64,000 bases of DNA from Microbacterium sp. C5A9 (GTDB lineage: Bacteria; Actinomycetota; Actinomycetes; Actinomycetales; Microbacteriaceae). The position numbers and the translations under genes are program-made. How positions within the stretch are numbered: position 1 is the first letter of the stretch; each line of letters opens with the position of its first letter. The stretch spans positions 283,025 to 347,024 of the forward strand of contig NZ_JABXGD010000004.1 in the NCBI RefSeq assembly GCF_022627955.1, given 5' to 3'. Of the stretch, positions 9,013-17,519 are shown in pieces. Under the pieces are notes generated by a model. The model saw nothing but the letters and a program-made list of their open reading frames with translations. It ran no database searches and was not told where the DNA came from.

Positions 9013-9662
9013 GCGGTCTCCTCCTGCGCACGCAGCGCCTCATGGTTGACGGCCGCGATGCGATCGGCGAGCCTCGGGTTCGCGTAGGGCCCGGGCTGCC
9101 GCAGCGCCTCGATCACCCGCGAGATGACCGCCGCCGACTTGTCCTGGCTCATCTTCTCCTTCGCCTCGATCCGGTCGACCCGCAGGCGGAACCCGACCGT
9201 ACCGTGCACGATGCGCTCGGCGTAGGCCGTGTTCTCGAGCGTGCGGTGCATGAGGAAGGGGTTCGGCATCGGGCTCTCGAACCACGCGACCAGGCGATCC
9301 AGCACGGCGAGGTTCTCGGCATCGGAGAGGATCTCCGGGGTGCCGTGCAGGTGAGCGACCGCGAAGTCCCACGTGGGGACGGCCGGCGACGCCTCGTACC
9401 AGCCGGGCGACACGTATCCCTGCGGGCCGTAGATGATGACCATGGTCTCGTGCTCGCCGAGGCGGTGCAGACGCTCATCCGGACGCCCGACGTGACTGAG
9501 CAGCACGATGCCGTCGGCGTCCTCGTCGAGCAGCACCGGATAGTGCGACGCGACGAGACCCTCACCCGGCACGTGGCTGACGATGGTGGCCCAGGGGTTG
9601 TCGCGCACGAGGGCGCGCACCGTCTCGATGTCGTCGAGGGCGTAGTCGGGGTTGTGCCTCAT
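9009..9662 (-). CDS. PaiB-like FMN-binding negative transcriptional regulator family protein
   Basis: A 217-residue protein of the PaiB family, a flavin-reductase-like split-barrel fold. It begins RHNPDYALDDIETVRALVRDNPWATIVS and has the family's HYPVLLDED and SHVGRPDE segments and a C-terminal KEKMSQDKS block. PaiB was described as a negative regulator in Bacillus, but FMN binding also suits a redox or flavin-transfer role. It is 38 bp downstream of the hydratase gene and overlaps ornithine cyclodeaminase by 4 bp, so it is part of the catabolic operon. A reductive step, for example on a hydroxamate N-OH, is only a speculation. Confidence 0.82.
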   Translation of the reverse strand: MRHNPDYALDDIETVRALVRDNPWATIVSHVPGEGLVASHYPVLLDEDADGIVLLSHVGRPDERLHRLGEHETMVIIYGPQGYVSPGWYEASPAVPTWDFAVAHLHGTPEILSDAENLAVLDRLVAWFESPMPNPFLMHRTLENTAYAERIVHGTVGFRLRVDRIEAKEKMSQDKSAAVISRVIEALRQPGPYANPRLADRIAAVNHEALRAQEETA

Positions 9663-9700
9663 GGCGGCTCCTGGTCAGTGGGCTGGCGTGGTCGGTCGGG

Positions 9701-10531
9701 TCAGGCCCAGGTCACTTCGGCGGTCGCGAGTATCACGTCGTCGCCGTCGACGGCCGTCACGCGGGTGCGGTCGCCGTCGGTCGTGCCTGCCAGGCGCAGC
9801 GGCCGATCGACCAGCACGGGGGCGATGGCACGCACCTCGAGTCGCGCGGGCTCGCGACCGGGAACCTGCCTCCTGACCGCATCCATCAGGAGGATGCGTG
9901 TGAGCGGACCGTGCACGAGCAGATCGGGAAGGCCCTCCACGTCACGCGCCCACTCCCGGTCGTAGTGGATGAGATGGGTGTTGAACGTGAGCGCCGAGAA
10001 CCGGAACAGCTGCCTCGCGTCGAGGGTCAGCTCCTCGATCCATTCCGCATCGGCGGCGACCGACGGCTCGGGGTGAGGAGCACGGGCGGGAGCAGCAGGA
10101 TCCGACGCCTCGAGGAACACATCGTGCCAGACGCTGCGTACCGCCGTCTCCCCCTCCACGGAATACTCGCGCTCGACGTCGACGAACACCAGGCGACCTC
10201 GCGACCCCCTCTTCTCGACCACCGAACCGAGCGTCGTGGTCTGCGTCGCCTCGTCACCGAGACGGATCCGGCGGAGGAATTCCGTGGTCTCCCCCGCATA
10301 CATGCGGCGGGGCAGGTCTATCTCCGGCACCACACCGTCGCGAGCGGGTGTGCCGTCGGGGCGCAGGTCGGCGAACGGCGCGGCGAAGGGAAAGAAGACG
10401 CCTTCCCACGCGGGGGGCAGATCAGCGCCGTCGGCGACCACGGCATCGTCGGCCGCGAACGTGCCGCGGTACGCCTCGACGGTGGATGCCGTGATCCGTT
10501 CGGTGCGCACGACACGCGACACCGCGCTCAC
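9701..10531 (-). CDS. FAS1/MaoC-like acyl-CoA hydratase
   Basis: A 276-residue hot-dog-fold protein like mesaconyl-C4-CoA and itaconyl-CoA hydratases, with an N-terminal FAS1-like dehydratase half and a C-terminal MaoC-like half (LFRFSALTFNTHLIHYDREWA, with the usual Asn/His active-site region). The GTG at 10531 is chosen because it overlaps the CoA-transferase stop as GTGA; a longer frame upstream only reads through that gene. In this setting it would hydrate or dehydrate a branched 2- or 3-enoyl-CoA, such as 3-methylglutaconyl-CoA or anhydromevalonyl-CoA. The exact substrate is inferred. Confidence 0.82.
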   Translation of the reverse strand: MSAVSRVVRTERITASTVEAYRGTFAADDAVVADGADLPPAWEGVFFPFAAPFADLRPDGTPARDGVVPEIDLPRRMYAGETTEFLRRIRLGDEATQTTTLGSVVEKRGSRGRLVFVDVEREYSVEGETAVRSVWHDVFLEASDPAAPARAPHPEPSVAADAEWIEELTLDARQLFRFSALTFNTHLIHYDREWARDVEGLPDLLVHGPLTRILLMDAVRRQVPGREPARLEVRAIAPVLVDRPLRLAGTTDGDRTRVTAVDGDDVILATAEVTWA

Positions 10532-11757
10532 GGCAGGGCTCCGGCCGCGCGAAGCCCGGCGATGCGCGCCGCGTCGTATCCGGCGTGCTCGGCGAGCACC
10601 TGATCGGCGTGCTCCGCGAACCGGTTCGCGGTGCGGGCCGGGGTGGCCGGGGTCTCGGAGAGCTTGATGGGCTGGCCGAACATGCGCAGCACGCCCAGGT
10701 CGCCGTAGTCGGCCTCGACGATCATGTCGCGTTCGGCGGTGCCGGGGTCGTCGACCACCTCGCCGATCGTCTTGACCGCGGTGAGGGGCACGACGTCGCC
10801 GGCGAGATCCTCCAGCTCCTGCTTGGTGCGCGAGGCGAGCCACCCGGCGACGATCGGCTTGACCCGGCGCTCGTACACCTCGGTGTCGAACCGCTTGCGC
10901 ATGGTGTCGATCTCCGGGTCGTCCTTGTGCTCGGGTGTGCCGAACAGGTCGCAGCTCGCGTTCCAGAGCTTGTCGGTGTACGCCCCGAAGAACACCTGCC
11001 CGTCCGCGCAGTCGAAGAGCTCGTACGGCCGCACCCATGCGTGGGCGTTGCCCTGCGGCGAGGCGACGGTGCCGTTGACGGTGTAGTCGACGACAGCGGT
11101 CTCGGTGAGCGCGACGATGCTGTCGACCTGCGCGACGTCCACGACCTGGCCGACGCCTGTCGCCTCGGCGTGCCGAAGAGCGGCGAGCGTGCCGATCACC
11201 GCGAACAGCGTGGCGGAGAGGTCGCCGATGGTGACGCCGACGCGCACCGGCGGATGCTCCGCGTAGCCGTTCATCGACCAGATGCCGCCTGCGGCCTGCG
11301 CCGTGTTGTCGAACGCGGGGCGCCTGCTGCGCGAGCCGGTGCGGCCGTAGCCCGAGATGGCGGTGTACACGAGACGGGGATTGATCTCGCGCAGCACCTC
11401 GTAGCCGACGCCGAGCTTCTCCATCGTGCCGGGACGGAAGTTCTCGACCAGCACGTCTGCGCCGCGCACGAGGTCCTTCAGCACCTCTGCGCCCTCCGGC
11501 GTGGCGAGATCGATGCCGATTCCGAGCTTCCCCCGGTTGTACTGGGCGTAGTACGCGCTGAACTCTTCATCGCCGTGGGTGAGATACGGCGGGAAGCCGC
11601 GCGAGACGTCCGGGTCTCTCGGGTTCTCGACCTTGATGACCGTGGCGCCGAGGTCGGCCAGCGTCTGGGAGGCGTAGGGACCGGCGAGCACACGGGAGAG
11701 GTCGATCACGGTGACCCCGGCGAGCGCGCCGGGGGCGGGGAGCGTGGTGTCCATCAT
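10528..11757 (-). CDS. CaiB/BaiF family CoA-transferase
   Basis: A 409-residue class III CoA-transferase. The N-terminal signature DLSRVLAGPYASQTLADLGA, then KVENPRDPD, NRGKLGIGIDL and FRPGTMEKLG are all present. Asp150 (RRPAFDNTAQAAGG) sits where the family has the aspartate that forms the acyl-enzyme anhydride. Start at 11757 overlaps the HMG-CoA lyase stop (ATGA). These enzymes move CoA between carboxylic acids without ATP. Here the partner acids could be HMG, 3-methylglutaconate, or mevalonate and its dehydrated form; human SUGCT is a family member that uses HMG. Confidence 0.87.
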   Translation of the reverse strand: MMDTTLPAPGALAGVTVIDLSRVLAGPYASQTLADLGATVIKVENPRDPDVSRGFPPYLTHGDEEFSAYYAQYNRGKLGIGIDLATPEGAEVLKDLVRGADVLVENFRPGTMEKLGVGYEVLREINPRLVYTAISGYGRTGSRSRRPAFDNTAQAAGGIWSMNGYAEHPPVRVGVTIGDLSATLFAVIGTLAALRHAEATGVGQVVDVAQVDSIVALTETAVVDYTVNGTVASPQGNAHAWVRPYELFDCADGQVFFGAYTDKLWNASCDLFGTPEHKDDPEIDTMRKRFDTEVYERRVKPIVAGWLASRTKQELEDLAGDVVPLTAVKTIGEVVDDPGTAERDMIVEADYGDLGVLRMFGQPIKLSETPATPARTANRFAEHADQVLAEHAGYDAARIAGLRAAGALP

Positions 11758-12737
11758 GCGAACGTGGCCTCCTGTGCGGTGTCTGGGGTGTCGAGTCCGG
11801 CCGCCGCGAACGCGCGGGCCACGTTCGAGGCCGGGCGGACGTTGCGGATGCGCGAGAGCCACAGCGTGGTGGCGGCCAGGGCTCGGAGGTCGAGTCCGGT
11901 CTCGATGCCGAGGCCGTGCAGCATCCACACGAGGTCCTCTGTCGCGAGGTTACCGGTCGCGCCCTTGGCGTACGGGCACCGACCGAGCCCGCCGACCGAC
12001 GAGTCGAACTCCGACACCCCCAGCCGCAGCGCCGCGTGCACGTTCGCGAGCGACTGCCCGTAGGTGTCGTGCAGGTGCAGGGCGATCGCGTCGACGGGGA
12101 TGCCGGCGGCGAGGGTCTCGCCGATGATCGCCGCAGTATGCCCCGGCGTGCCCACGCCGATCGTGTCGCTGATGGCGATCGTCCGGCTGCCCGCCTCGCG
12201 GAGGGCGGCCGCGGCCTCGGTGACGGCTGTCGTCTCGACGGCGCCCTCCCAGGGGTCGCCGAAGGCCATGGACACGTATCCGCGAACGGGGATGCCCTGG
12301 GCGGTCGCGGCGGCGATGACCTCGACCGCACGGTCGATGGCCCCGGCGCGCGTGGTGTTGAGATTGGCCTGCGCGAAGGATTCGGTGGCACTGACCACCA
12401 CCGACACCTCGCGGATGCCCGCATCGATCGCGCGCTGCAGACCGCGCAGGTTCGGCACGAGTCCGACGGCTCTCGCCCCGGTCGGCACCTCGAGCCCGGC
12501 GACGACCTCCTCGGCGTCGGCCAGCTGAGGGATCCACATCGGAGGGACGAAACTGGTGACCTCGAGGTCACGGCTGCCCGCCGCGTACAGTCGACGGCAC
12601 AGCTGGGTCTTGATCGGGGCGGGGATGATGTCGGTCTCGGCCTGCAGCCCGTCGCGCGGGCCGACCTCGAACACGGTGACGCGCCGGGGCAGACTCTCGT
12701 CGGAGACGACGCGCGGCGCCGGGAGCACGCCGCTCAC
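11754..12737 (-). CDS. Hydroxymethylglutaryl-CoA lyase
   Basis: A 327-residue HMG-CoA lyase-like TIM barrel, cleaving HMG-CoA to acetyl-CoA and acetoacetate. The catalytic EVGPRDGLQ block (Arg28, Asp29), the divalent-metal HLHDTYGQ segment and the C-terminal active-site cysteine loop GGLGRCPYAKGATGN are intact. The GTG start at 12737 overlaps the reductase stop (GTGA); an in-frame upstream ATG would lie inside the reductase gene. Directly following a degradative HMG-CoA reductase, it completes a mevalonate-to-central-metabolism route as in Pseudomonas mevalonii mvaAB. Confidence 0.9.
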   Translation of the reverse strand: MSGVLPAPRVVSDESLPRRVTVFEVGPRDGLQAETDIIPAPIKTQLCRRLYAAGSRDLEVTSFVPPMWIPQLADAEEVVAGLEVPTGARAVGLVPNLRGLQRAIDAGIREVSVVVSATESFAQANLNTTRAGAIDRAVEVIAAATAQGIPVRGYVSMAFGDPWEGAVETTAVTEAAAALREAGSRTIAISDTIGVGTPGHTAAIIGETLAAGIPVDAIALHLHDTYGQSLANVHAALRLGVSEFDSSVGGLGRCPYAKGATGNLATEDLVWMLHGLGIETGLDLRALAATTLWLSRIRNVRPASNVARAFAAAGLDTPDTAQEATFA

Positions 12738-14014
12738 GCGCCCGCTCCGTCGCTCCGCAGCTCGTCGAGCACCTCTCGCGCGTACTCCACGCGGATGCGT
12801 CGGTCGGCGACGATACGCGCGGCGACGGCGCCGATCTCGTCGACATCGGCGCCGGCGCTCGCGGCGATCGTGCGGGCGTGCAGGGTCATGTGCCCGCGCT
12901 GGATCCCCTCCGCGGCGAGCGCCCGGCACGCGGCGAGGTTCTGGGCGAGGCCGACCGCAGCGATGACGCTGGCGAGCTCGCGAGCCGTCTGCACGCCCAG
13001 CAGCCTCACTGCGGCCTGGGCGGTCGGGTGCGCGCGGGTCGCTCCGCCGACGAGACCGACCGCCAGCGGCACCTCGAGCGTTCCGACGAGGTTTCCGTCT
13101 GCATCCTTCTCGAACTGCGAGAGCGCGGTGTACCCCCCGGCCCGGGCCGCGTGGGAGTGGCAGCCCGACTCGACGGCGCGTGTGTCGTTGCCGGTCGCGA
13201 GCACCACCGCGGTGATCCCGTTCATGATGCCCTTGTTGTGCGTGGCGGCCCGGTACGGGTCCGCCTCGGCGAAGGCGCTCGCCGCGACGATGTCGTCGAC
13301 CACCTGCGGGCCGCCGAGGAGCTCGGCGTCGAACACGGCTCTGGCGCGGGTGAGCCGCCGCTCGGCCTTGTTGGTCAGGATGCGCAGCAGCGTGCGACTG
13401 CCGGCGAGCTCCGCGACACGCGGGGCGATCGCCTCGGCCATCGTGTTGACGGCGTTGGCACCCATCGCGTCGCGCACGTCGACGTGCAGGTGCACGATGA
13501 CCTGGGTGCCCACGCGCGTCGGCAGCACTCGTACCGAGATGTCGAAGGCGCCACCGCCGAGGGAGACCAGCATCGGATCCTGTTCGTTCGCGAGGGCCAG
13601 AAGCTCGTCCTTCGCCTCCAACAGCGCGAAGCGGGTGCCGTGCGGCTCGGCAGCGTCCAGCACCTGGATCTGCGCGATCATCACATCGCCGGTGTACGAG
13701 GTGGTGAAGCCGCCGTGGCCACGTGCCATCCGTGCGGCGTTGGATGCCGCCGCCACCACGCTGGGCTCCTCCGTCGCCATCGGGATCAGGCGGTCCTGCC
13801 CGTCGATCGTGAAGTTCGTCGCGACGCCGACGGGCACGCCGATCATGCCGACGACGTTCTCGATCATGTGATCCGCCTGCGCGAGCGACAGTCCGCCGTC
13901 CGGGCGCAGCGCGTGCAGAGCATCCGCATCCAGCTCCGCACCCTGCGCGACGAGCGAGAGCCGCTCATCGGGCGTGTGGTCACGGAGTCCGGAGATTCGG
14001 CTGTTGATCGACAT
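12734..14014 (-). CDS. mvaA: Hydroxymethylglutaryl-CoA reductase, class II (degradative)
   Basis: A 426-residue soluble class II HMG-CoA reductase. It has ENVVGMIGVPVGVATNF (residues 52-68) and all catalytic residues in the positions known from Pseudomonas mevalonii: Glu83 (ATEEPSV), Lys261 (THNKGIMNG), Asp277 (GNDTRA) and His375 (QRGHM). No membrane domain is present. Class II enzymes of this length mostly oxidise mevalonate to HMG-CoA in catabolism, and the lyase directly downstream supports that direction. A GAAGGAAGG ribosome site precedes the ATG. It is the first gene of the eight-gene operon. Confidence 0.93.
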   Translation of the reverse strand: MSINSRISGLRDHTPDERLSLVAQGAELDADALHALRPDGGLSLAQADHMIENVVGMIGVPVGVATNFTIDGQDRLIPMATEEPSVVAAASNAARMARGHGGFTTSYTGDVMIAQIQVLDAAEPHGTRFALLEAKDELLALANEQDPMLVSLGGGAFDISVRVLPTRVGTQVIVHLHVDVRDAMGANAVNTMAEAIAPRVAELAGSRTLLRILTNKAERRLTRARAVFDAELLGGPQVVDDIVAASAFAEADPYRAATHNKGIMNGITAVVLATGNDTRAVESGCHSHAARAGGYTALSQFEKDADGNLVGTLEVPLAVGLVGGATRAHPTAQAAVRLLGVQTARELASVIAAVGLAQNLAACRALAAEGIQRGHMTLHARTIAASAGADVDEIGAVAARIVADRRIRVEYAREVLDELRSDGAGA

Positions 14015-14224
14015 CGGCCACCTTCCTTCGGGACAGCGGCCGGATCATCGGCGCTGTGGTCAAGGACGACACTAGGAGCGCCGGGCGGGGCGGACGATGG
14101 GTGGAACACTCATCGCGAAGGCCTTGCTGTATGCGGTCGACACATCACCCCGGGTCACGAGCGAACCTAGACTCGCAGCACGCCCGCAGCGCGGCGGCGG
14201 CCCCCGATGCGCGAGGAGAAACCG
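14015..14224. promoter_or_regulatory. Divergent promoter region
   Basis: This 210-bp gap separates the leftward HMG-CoA reductase operon from the rightward alpha/beta hydrolase gene. On the minus strand TAGTGT (14069-14074) is a possible -10 box about 55 bp before the reductase start. On the plus strand TAGACT (14168-14173) is a good -10 match about 50 bp before the hydrolase start. No convincing operator palindrome was found. Assignments rest on motif matches only. Confidence 0.4.
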
Positions 14225-15073
14225 ATGCCCTACACAGACGACGCCGACGTGCGCCTCTACTACGAGGCCTTCGGTGATGTCGAAGCGCCCGTGCTCGTGC
14301 TCGTCTCGGGCGGTGGAGCGCAGCTGCTCAGCTGGGACGAGGAGTTCATGGGGCTCCTCACACGCGGAGGCGTGCGCGTCGTGCGCTTCGACAATCGCGA
14401 CACCGGATTCTCGCAGCGCTTCGGCGGCGAGGACGACGTCGACGGCGGCTACGACCTGATCGACCTCGCCGAAGACGTCCTGCGCGTCCTGGATGATCTG
14501 GGAGTCGACTCGGCGCACGTCGCCGGTCACTCGATGGGCGGGATGATGGCGCAGATGCTCGCGATCGAGCATCCGGAGCGCATCCTCAGTCTCGGCCTGC
14601 TGTCGACCATCCCGGGGCAGTCGCGCCGCTACGTGCTGCACGGAGAGCGACCGGAGCTGGCCGAGAAGCCCGTGCGCATCACCCGTGAGCAGGCGGTCGG
14701 GTTCGCCGCCTCAGCCGTGCAGTCGGCCGCGCCGGGGCGCTACGACCCCCAGGTGGACTGGCACATCCGCGCCGCCGGGGAGGCGTACGACCGCGGCTAC
14801 GCGCCTGAGGGCTTCTCGCGCCAGTGGGCGGCCCTGCGGCGAGCCCCCGAGCGACTCGAGTCGCTGAGATCCGTGACGACCCCGACCCTCGTCTTCCACG
14901 GCCGAGACGACGATGTGCTGCACTGGGCAGCCGCCGTCGACATCGCCGAGGCGATCCCCGGCGCCGAGCTGCAGGTGCACCCCGACATGGGGCACCTCAT
15001 CCCGCACGAGCTGTGGCCCGATCTCGCCGCAGCACTCCTGCGCACCGTGGCGCGCGGTGAGGATCGCCGCTGA
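14225..15073 (+). CDS. Alpha/beta hydrolase
   Basis: A 282-residue alpha/beta-fold hydrolase. The nucleophile elbow is GHSMGG (about residues 104-109), an oxyanion segment LVSGGGAQ lies early, the acid is in VFHGRDDDVLHW, and the catalytic histidine is in PDMGHLIPHELW near the C-terminus. It resembles aclacinomycin methylesterase and 3-oxoadipate enol-lactonase types. The ATG at 14225 is chosen over one 18 bp upstream because GAGGAGA is spaced 5 nt before it. It may hydrolyse an ester in the substrate of the divergent operon; that is inference from position. Confidence 0.85.
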   Translation: MPYTDDADVRLYYEAFGDVEAPVLVLVSGGGAQLLSWDEEFMGLLTRGGVRVVRFDNRDTGFSQRFGGEDDVDGGYDLIDLAEDVLRVLDDLGVDSAHVAGHSMGGMMAQMLAIEHPERILSLGLLSTIPGQSRRYVLHGERPELAEKPVRITREQAVGFAASAVQSAAPGRYDPQVDWHIRAAGEAYDRGYAPEGFSRQWAALRRAPERLESLRSVTTPTLVFHGRDDDVLHWAAAVDIAEAIPGAELQVHPDMGHLIPHELWPDLAAALLRTVARGEDRR

Positions 15074-15158
15074 GATCCGCGATTTGAGGGCGGTGGCGCT
15101 CATGCTCGACACTGAAGTCACGCGCCGGCCGGCGCCGTCCTCCCCCGAAAGGACGAAG

Positions 15159-17060
15159 ATGCCCGAGCACGACGACGCCATCGCCTCGCTCCTCGATGCG
15201 GCCTACGATCCCGATCTCGTCGGCCCCACCGGTGTCAGCGACGCCCTGCGGCGGCTCGGAGCGGACAAGACGCATGCCGCACTGCTCGCCGACCGCGTCG
15301 CCCGCACCCAGCGCGAGCTGTCGCGGCTGCGGCGCCGAGAGCATGAGCTGACCGCGCTCTTCTCGAGCGCGCGCGAACTCGCCGAGCTGCGCGACAGCGA
15401 CGCGGTGCTCGCCCGTCTCGTGCAGCGCGCGCGGGAGATGATGGGGGTGGATCTCGCCTATCTCTCGGAGTTCGACCCCGAGACGTCCGAGCTCCGTGTG
15501 CGGGAGACGAGCGGCGCGGTGAGCGCGTCCTTCCAGCAGCTGCGGGTCCCCCCGGGCCGCGGCCTCGCCAGCGTCGTCGTCGAGTCCCGCACGGCGCAGT
15601 GGGCAGCCGATTACACCGCCTACACCGCCGATCGGCATGATGCCGGCATCGACGACGCCGTCTCCGCCGAGGGCCTCGTATCGCTTCTCGGCGTCCCGAT
15701 GCTCTCGAGCGACGACGTGCTCGGCGTGCTGTTCGTCGGAAACCGCGAGAAGAAGGAGTTCTCCCCCGACGAGGTCGCGCTGCTGTCCGCGCTCGCCGAT
15801 CACGCCTCGGTGATCCTCCAGACGACGCACACTCTTCGGGAGCTTCAGGTCTCGGAGGACTCCAGCCGTCGGACGCTCGAGAGCCTGACAGCGCACCTCG
15901 TCGAGCGGGACCGCGCGAACACCGTGCATCAGGAGCTCGTGCAGGCCGTGCTCGCCGGCGGCGGCTTCGGCCCCGTCGCCGAGACGCTCGCCTCGGCGCT
16001 CGGACGGGCTGTCGCGATCGTCGACGCGCAGGAGAACGTGATCGCCGCCGCCGGTCTGCCGCTCGCGCCGGGGATGCTCTCACTCGACGAGCCGGTGCGC
16101 GAGGCACTGGCCGAGAGCCGCAGCCACGGACACTGCGTTCCCGTGGCCGGTCGTGGCGTGCGTGCCGTCTCGGCGCTCACGGCAGGAAGTCGGCACTTCG
16201 GCGCACTGCTGCTCGGCGACGGGGCGTTCGAACTCGGCGCGGTCGACCTGCGTACGATCGAGCGCGCCGCGCAGGTGGGGGCCCTGCTCGAACTGCAGCA
16301 GGAAGCGGCATCCGGAGCGGACCACCGCGTGCGCAGTGAACTGATCGCGGATCTGCTCGACGACGTGCCGGAGCGCCGTGCCGATGTGGAGCGACGGGCA
16401 CGACGACTCGGCGTCGACCTCGACACCCTCGACTCACTCCTGCTGGTCTCGGTGCCGGGCGACCAGCAGACGGCTGCGGCGCGAGCACTCGTGCGCCTGC
16501 TCGATGATCGAGCGCTCGTGGGCGAGTACCGCGGATTCGTCGTCGCCGCCGTCTCAGGACACCGCCGCGAGATCCACCCCGAGCGGCTGCGAGAGCAGAT
16601 CGCGGCGTCGGTGCAGGACTCCGTCACCGTCGTCGTGCCGCCTGCCGCGAGGGCGACGCTGCCCTCGTCGTTCCTCGCTGCACGACGCACGGCGCGCCTG
16701 CTCGCCGCGCTGGAGCTCACCGATCTCACCGCGAATGTCGAGGATTTCCTTCCCTATTCCGCGGTGCTCGACACCGACGCGCACGGTCTGTCGACATTCC
16801 TCCGCGACACGATCGGCGCCGTCCGACGATACGACGGCGAACGCAACGCCGACCTGCTCGGCACACTGCGCGCCTTCGTGCGCAACAACGCGAGCCCCAC
16901 CCGCACCGCCCGCGCCCTGAACTTCCACACCAACACGATCCTGCAGCGCCTCGACCGGCTCGACCACGTGCTCGGCGACGGCTGGCGAGAGGATGAGCGG
17001 ATGTTCCGCATCGGCATCGCGGTGCGCCTCGACGAGTTGCGCGAGCGGCTGCAGCCGTAG
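15159..17060 (+). CDS. GAF domain / PucR-type HTH transcriptional regulator
   Basis: A 633-residue regulator. A short coiled segment rich in Arg, Leu and Glu (about 40-55) leads into a GAF sensor domain (about 55-210, with GLVSLLGVPMLSSDDVLGVLFVGNR). A second sensor-like region follows, and a PucR-type helix-turn-helix ends the protein (ARALNFHTNTILQRLDRLDHVLG). The ATG at 15159 follows AAAGGA; an in-frame ATG at 15102 lacks such a site. It converges on the cupin gene with only 9 bp between. Its likely target is the oxidase/ABC-importer operon immediately to the right. Confidence 0.85.
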   Translation: MPEHDDAIASLLDAAYDPDLVGPTGVSDALRRLGADKTHAALLADRVARTQRELSRLRRREHELTALFSSARELAELRDSDAVLARLVQRAREMMGVDLAYLSEFDPETSELRVRETSGAVSASFQQLRVPPGRGLASVVVESRTAQWAADYTAYTADRHDAGIDDAVSAEGLVSLLGVPMLSSDDVLGVLFVGNREKKEFSPDEVALLSALADHASVILQTTHTLRELQVSEDSSRRTLESLTAHLVERDRANTVHQELVQAVLAGGGFGPVAETLASALGRAVAIVDAQENVIAAAGLPLAPGMLSLDEPVREALAESRSHGHCVPVAGRGVRAVSALTAGSRHFGALLLGDGAFELGAVDLRTIERAAQVGALLELQQEAASGADHRVRSELIADLLDDVPERRADVERRARRLGVDLDTLDSLLLVSVPGDQQTAAARALVRLLDDRALVGEYRGFVVAAVSGHRREIHPERLREQIAASVQDSVTVVVPPAARATLPSSFLAARRTARLLAALELTDLTANVEDFLPYSAVLDTDAHGLSTFLRDTIGAVRRYDGERNADLLGTLRAFVRNNASPTRTARALNFHTNTILQRLDRLDHVLGDGWREDERMFRIGIAVRLDELRERLQP

Positions 17061-17069
17061 AGCCCGGCG

Positions 17070-17495
17070 CTACCGCTCCGCCTCTGCGTCGAACTCCTCG
17101 ACGCCCGTCTGGGGGAACGGATGCGGCCCCCGCGGACCGAAGACCAGGACGAGTTCTGCGACGGTATCCGACTCGTTGCGCACGCCGTGCCGCATACCCT
17201 CCGGTGCGTAGAACGCATCGCCGACGCCCAGCACGCGACGGTCATCACCGGCCATGACCACGATCTCACCGCGTGTGACGATGTACATCTCATCCGAGCT
17301 GTTCGGCGAGCAGCTGTCCGGATCGTCGTCGAGATGGTGATGCTGGCCCTCCTCCGCGCCGGGCTCGAGGCGGTACAGCATCACCGATGCGGGCAGCGAT
17401 GTCGTCTGGCGGAAGTACCACTCGATGCCGATGCGCCCGTCACCGTGATAGAGCTCCCAGTCGTGGGCATTGTCGCCCCGTCTCTGCACGCGCAT
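17070..17495 (-). CDS. Cupin domain-containing protein
   Basis: A 141-residue single-cupin protein. Metal-binding residues are visible in GQHHHLDDDPDSCSPNSSDEMY and in the second motif PEGMRHGVRNES. The family covers small dioxygenases, isomerases and ligand-binding proteins, so the reaction cannot be read off. It is the last gene of the leftward importer operon, 24 bp after the second ABC ATPase, and probably processes the imported compound or its oxidation product. Confidence 0.78.
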   Translation of the reverse strand: MRVQRRGDNAHDWELYHGDGRIGIEWYFRQTTSLPASVMLYRLEPGAEEGQHHHLDDDPDSCSPNSSDEMYIVTRGEIVVMAGDDRRVLGVGDAFYAPEGMRHGVRNESDTVAELVLVFGPRGPHPFPQTGVEEFDAEAER

Positions 17496-17519
17496 CGTCC
17501 CGCCCTTTCTCGCCCCCGG

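Noticed and set aside
10528..12737. Itaconate degradation as the role of CaiB plus MaoC-type hydratase
   Set aside because: The lyase next to them keeps HMG-CoA lyase motifs (EVGPRDGLQ, GRCPYAKGATGN) and is not a citramalyl-CoA lyase of the CitE type, and HMG-CoA reductase heads the operon.
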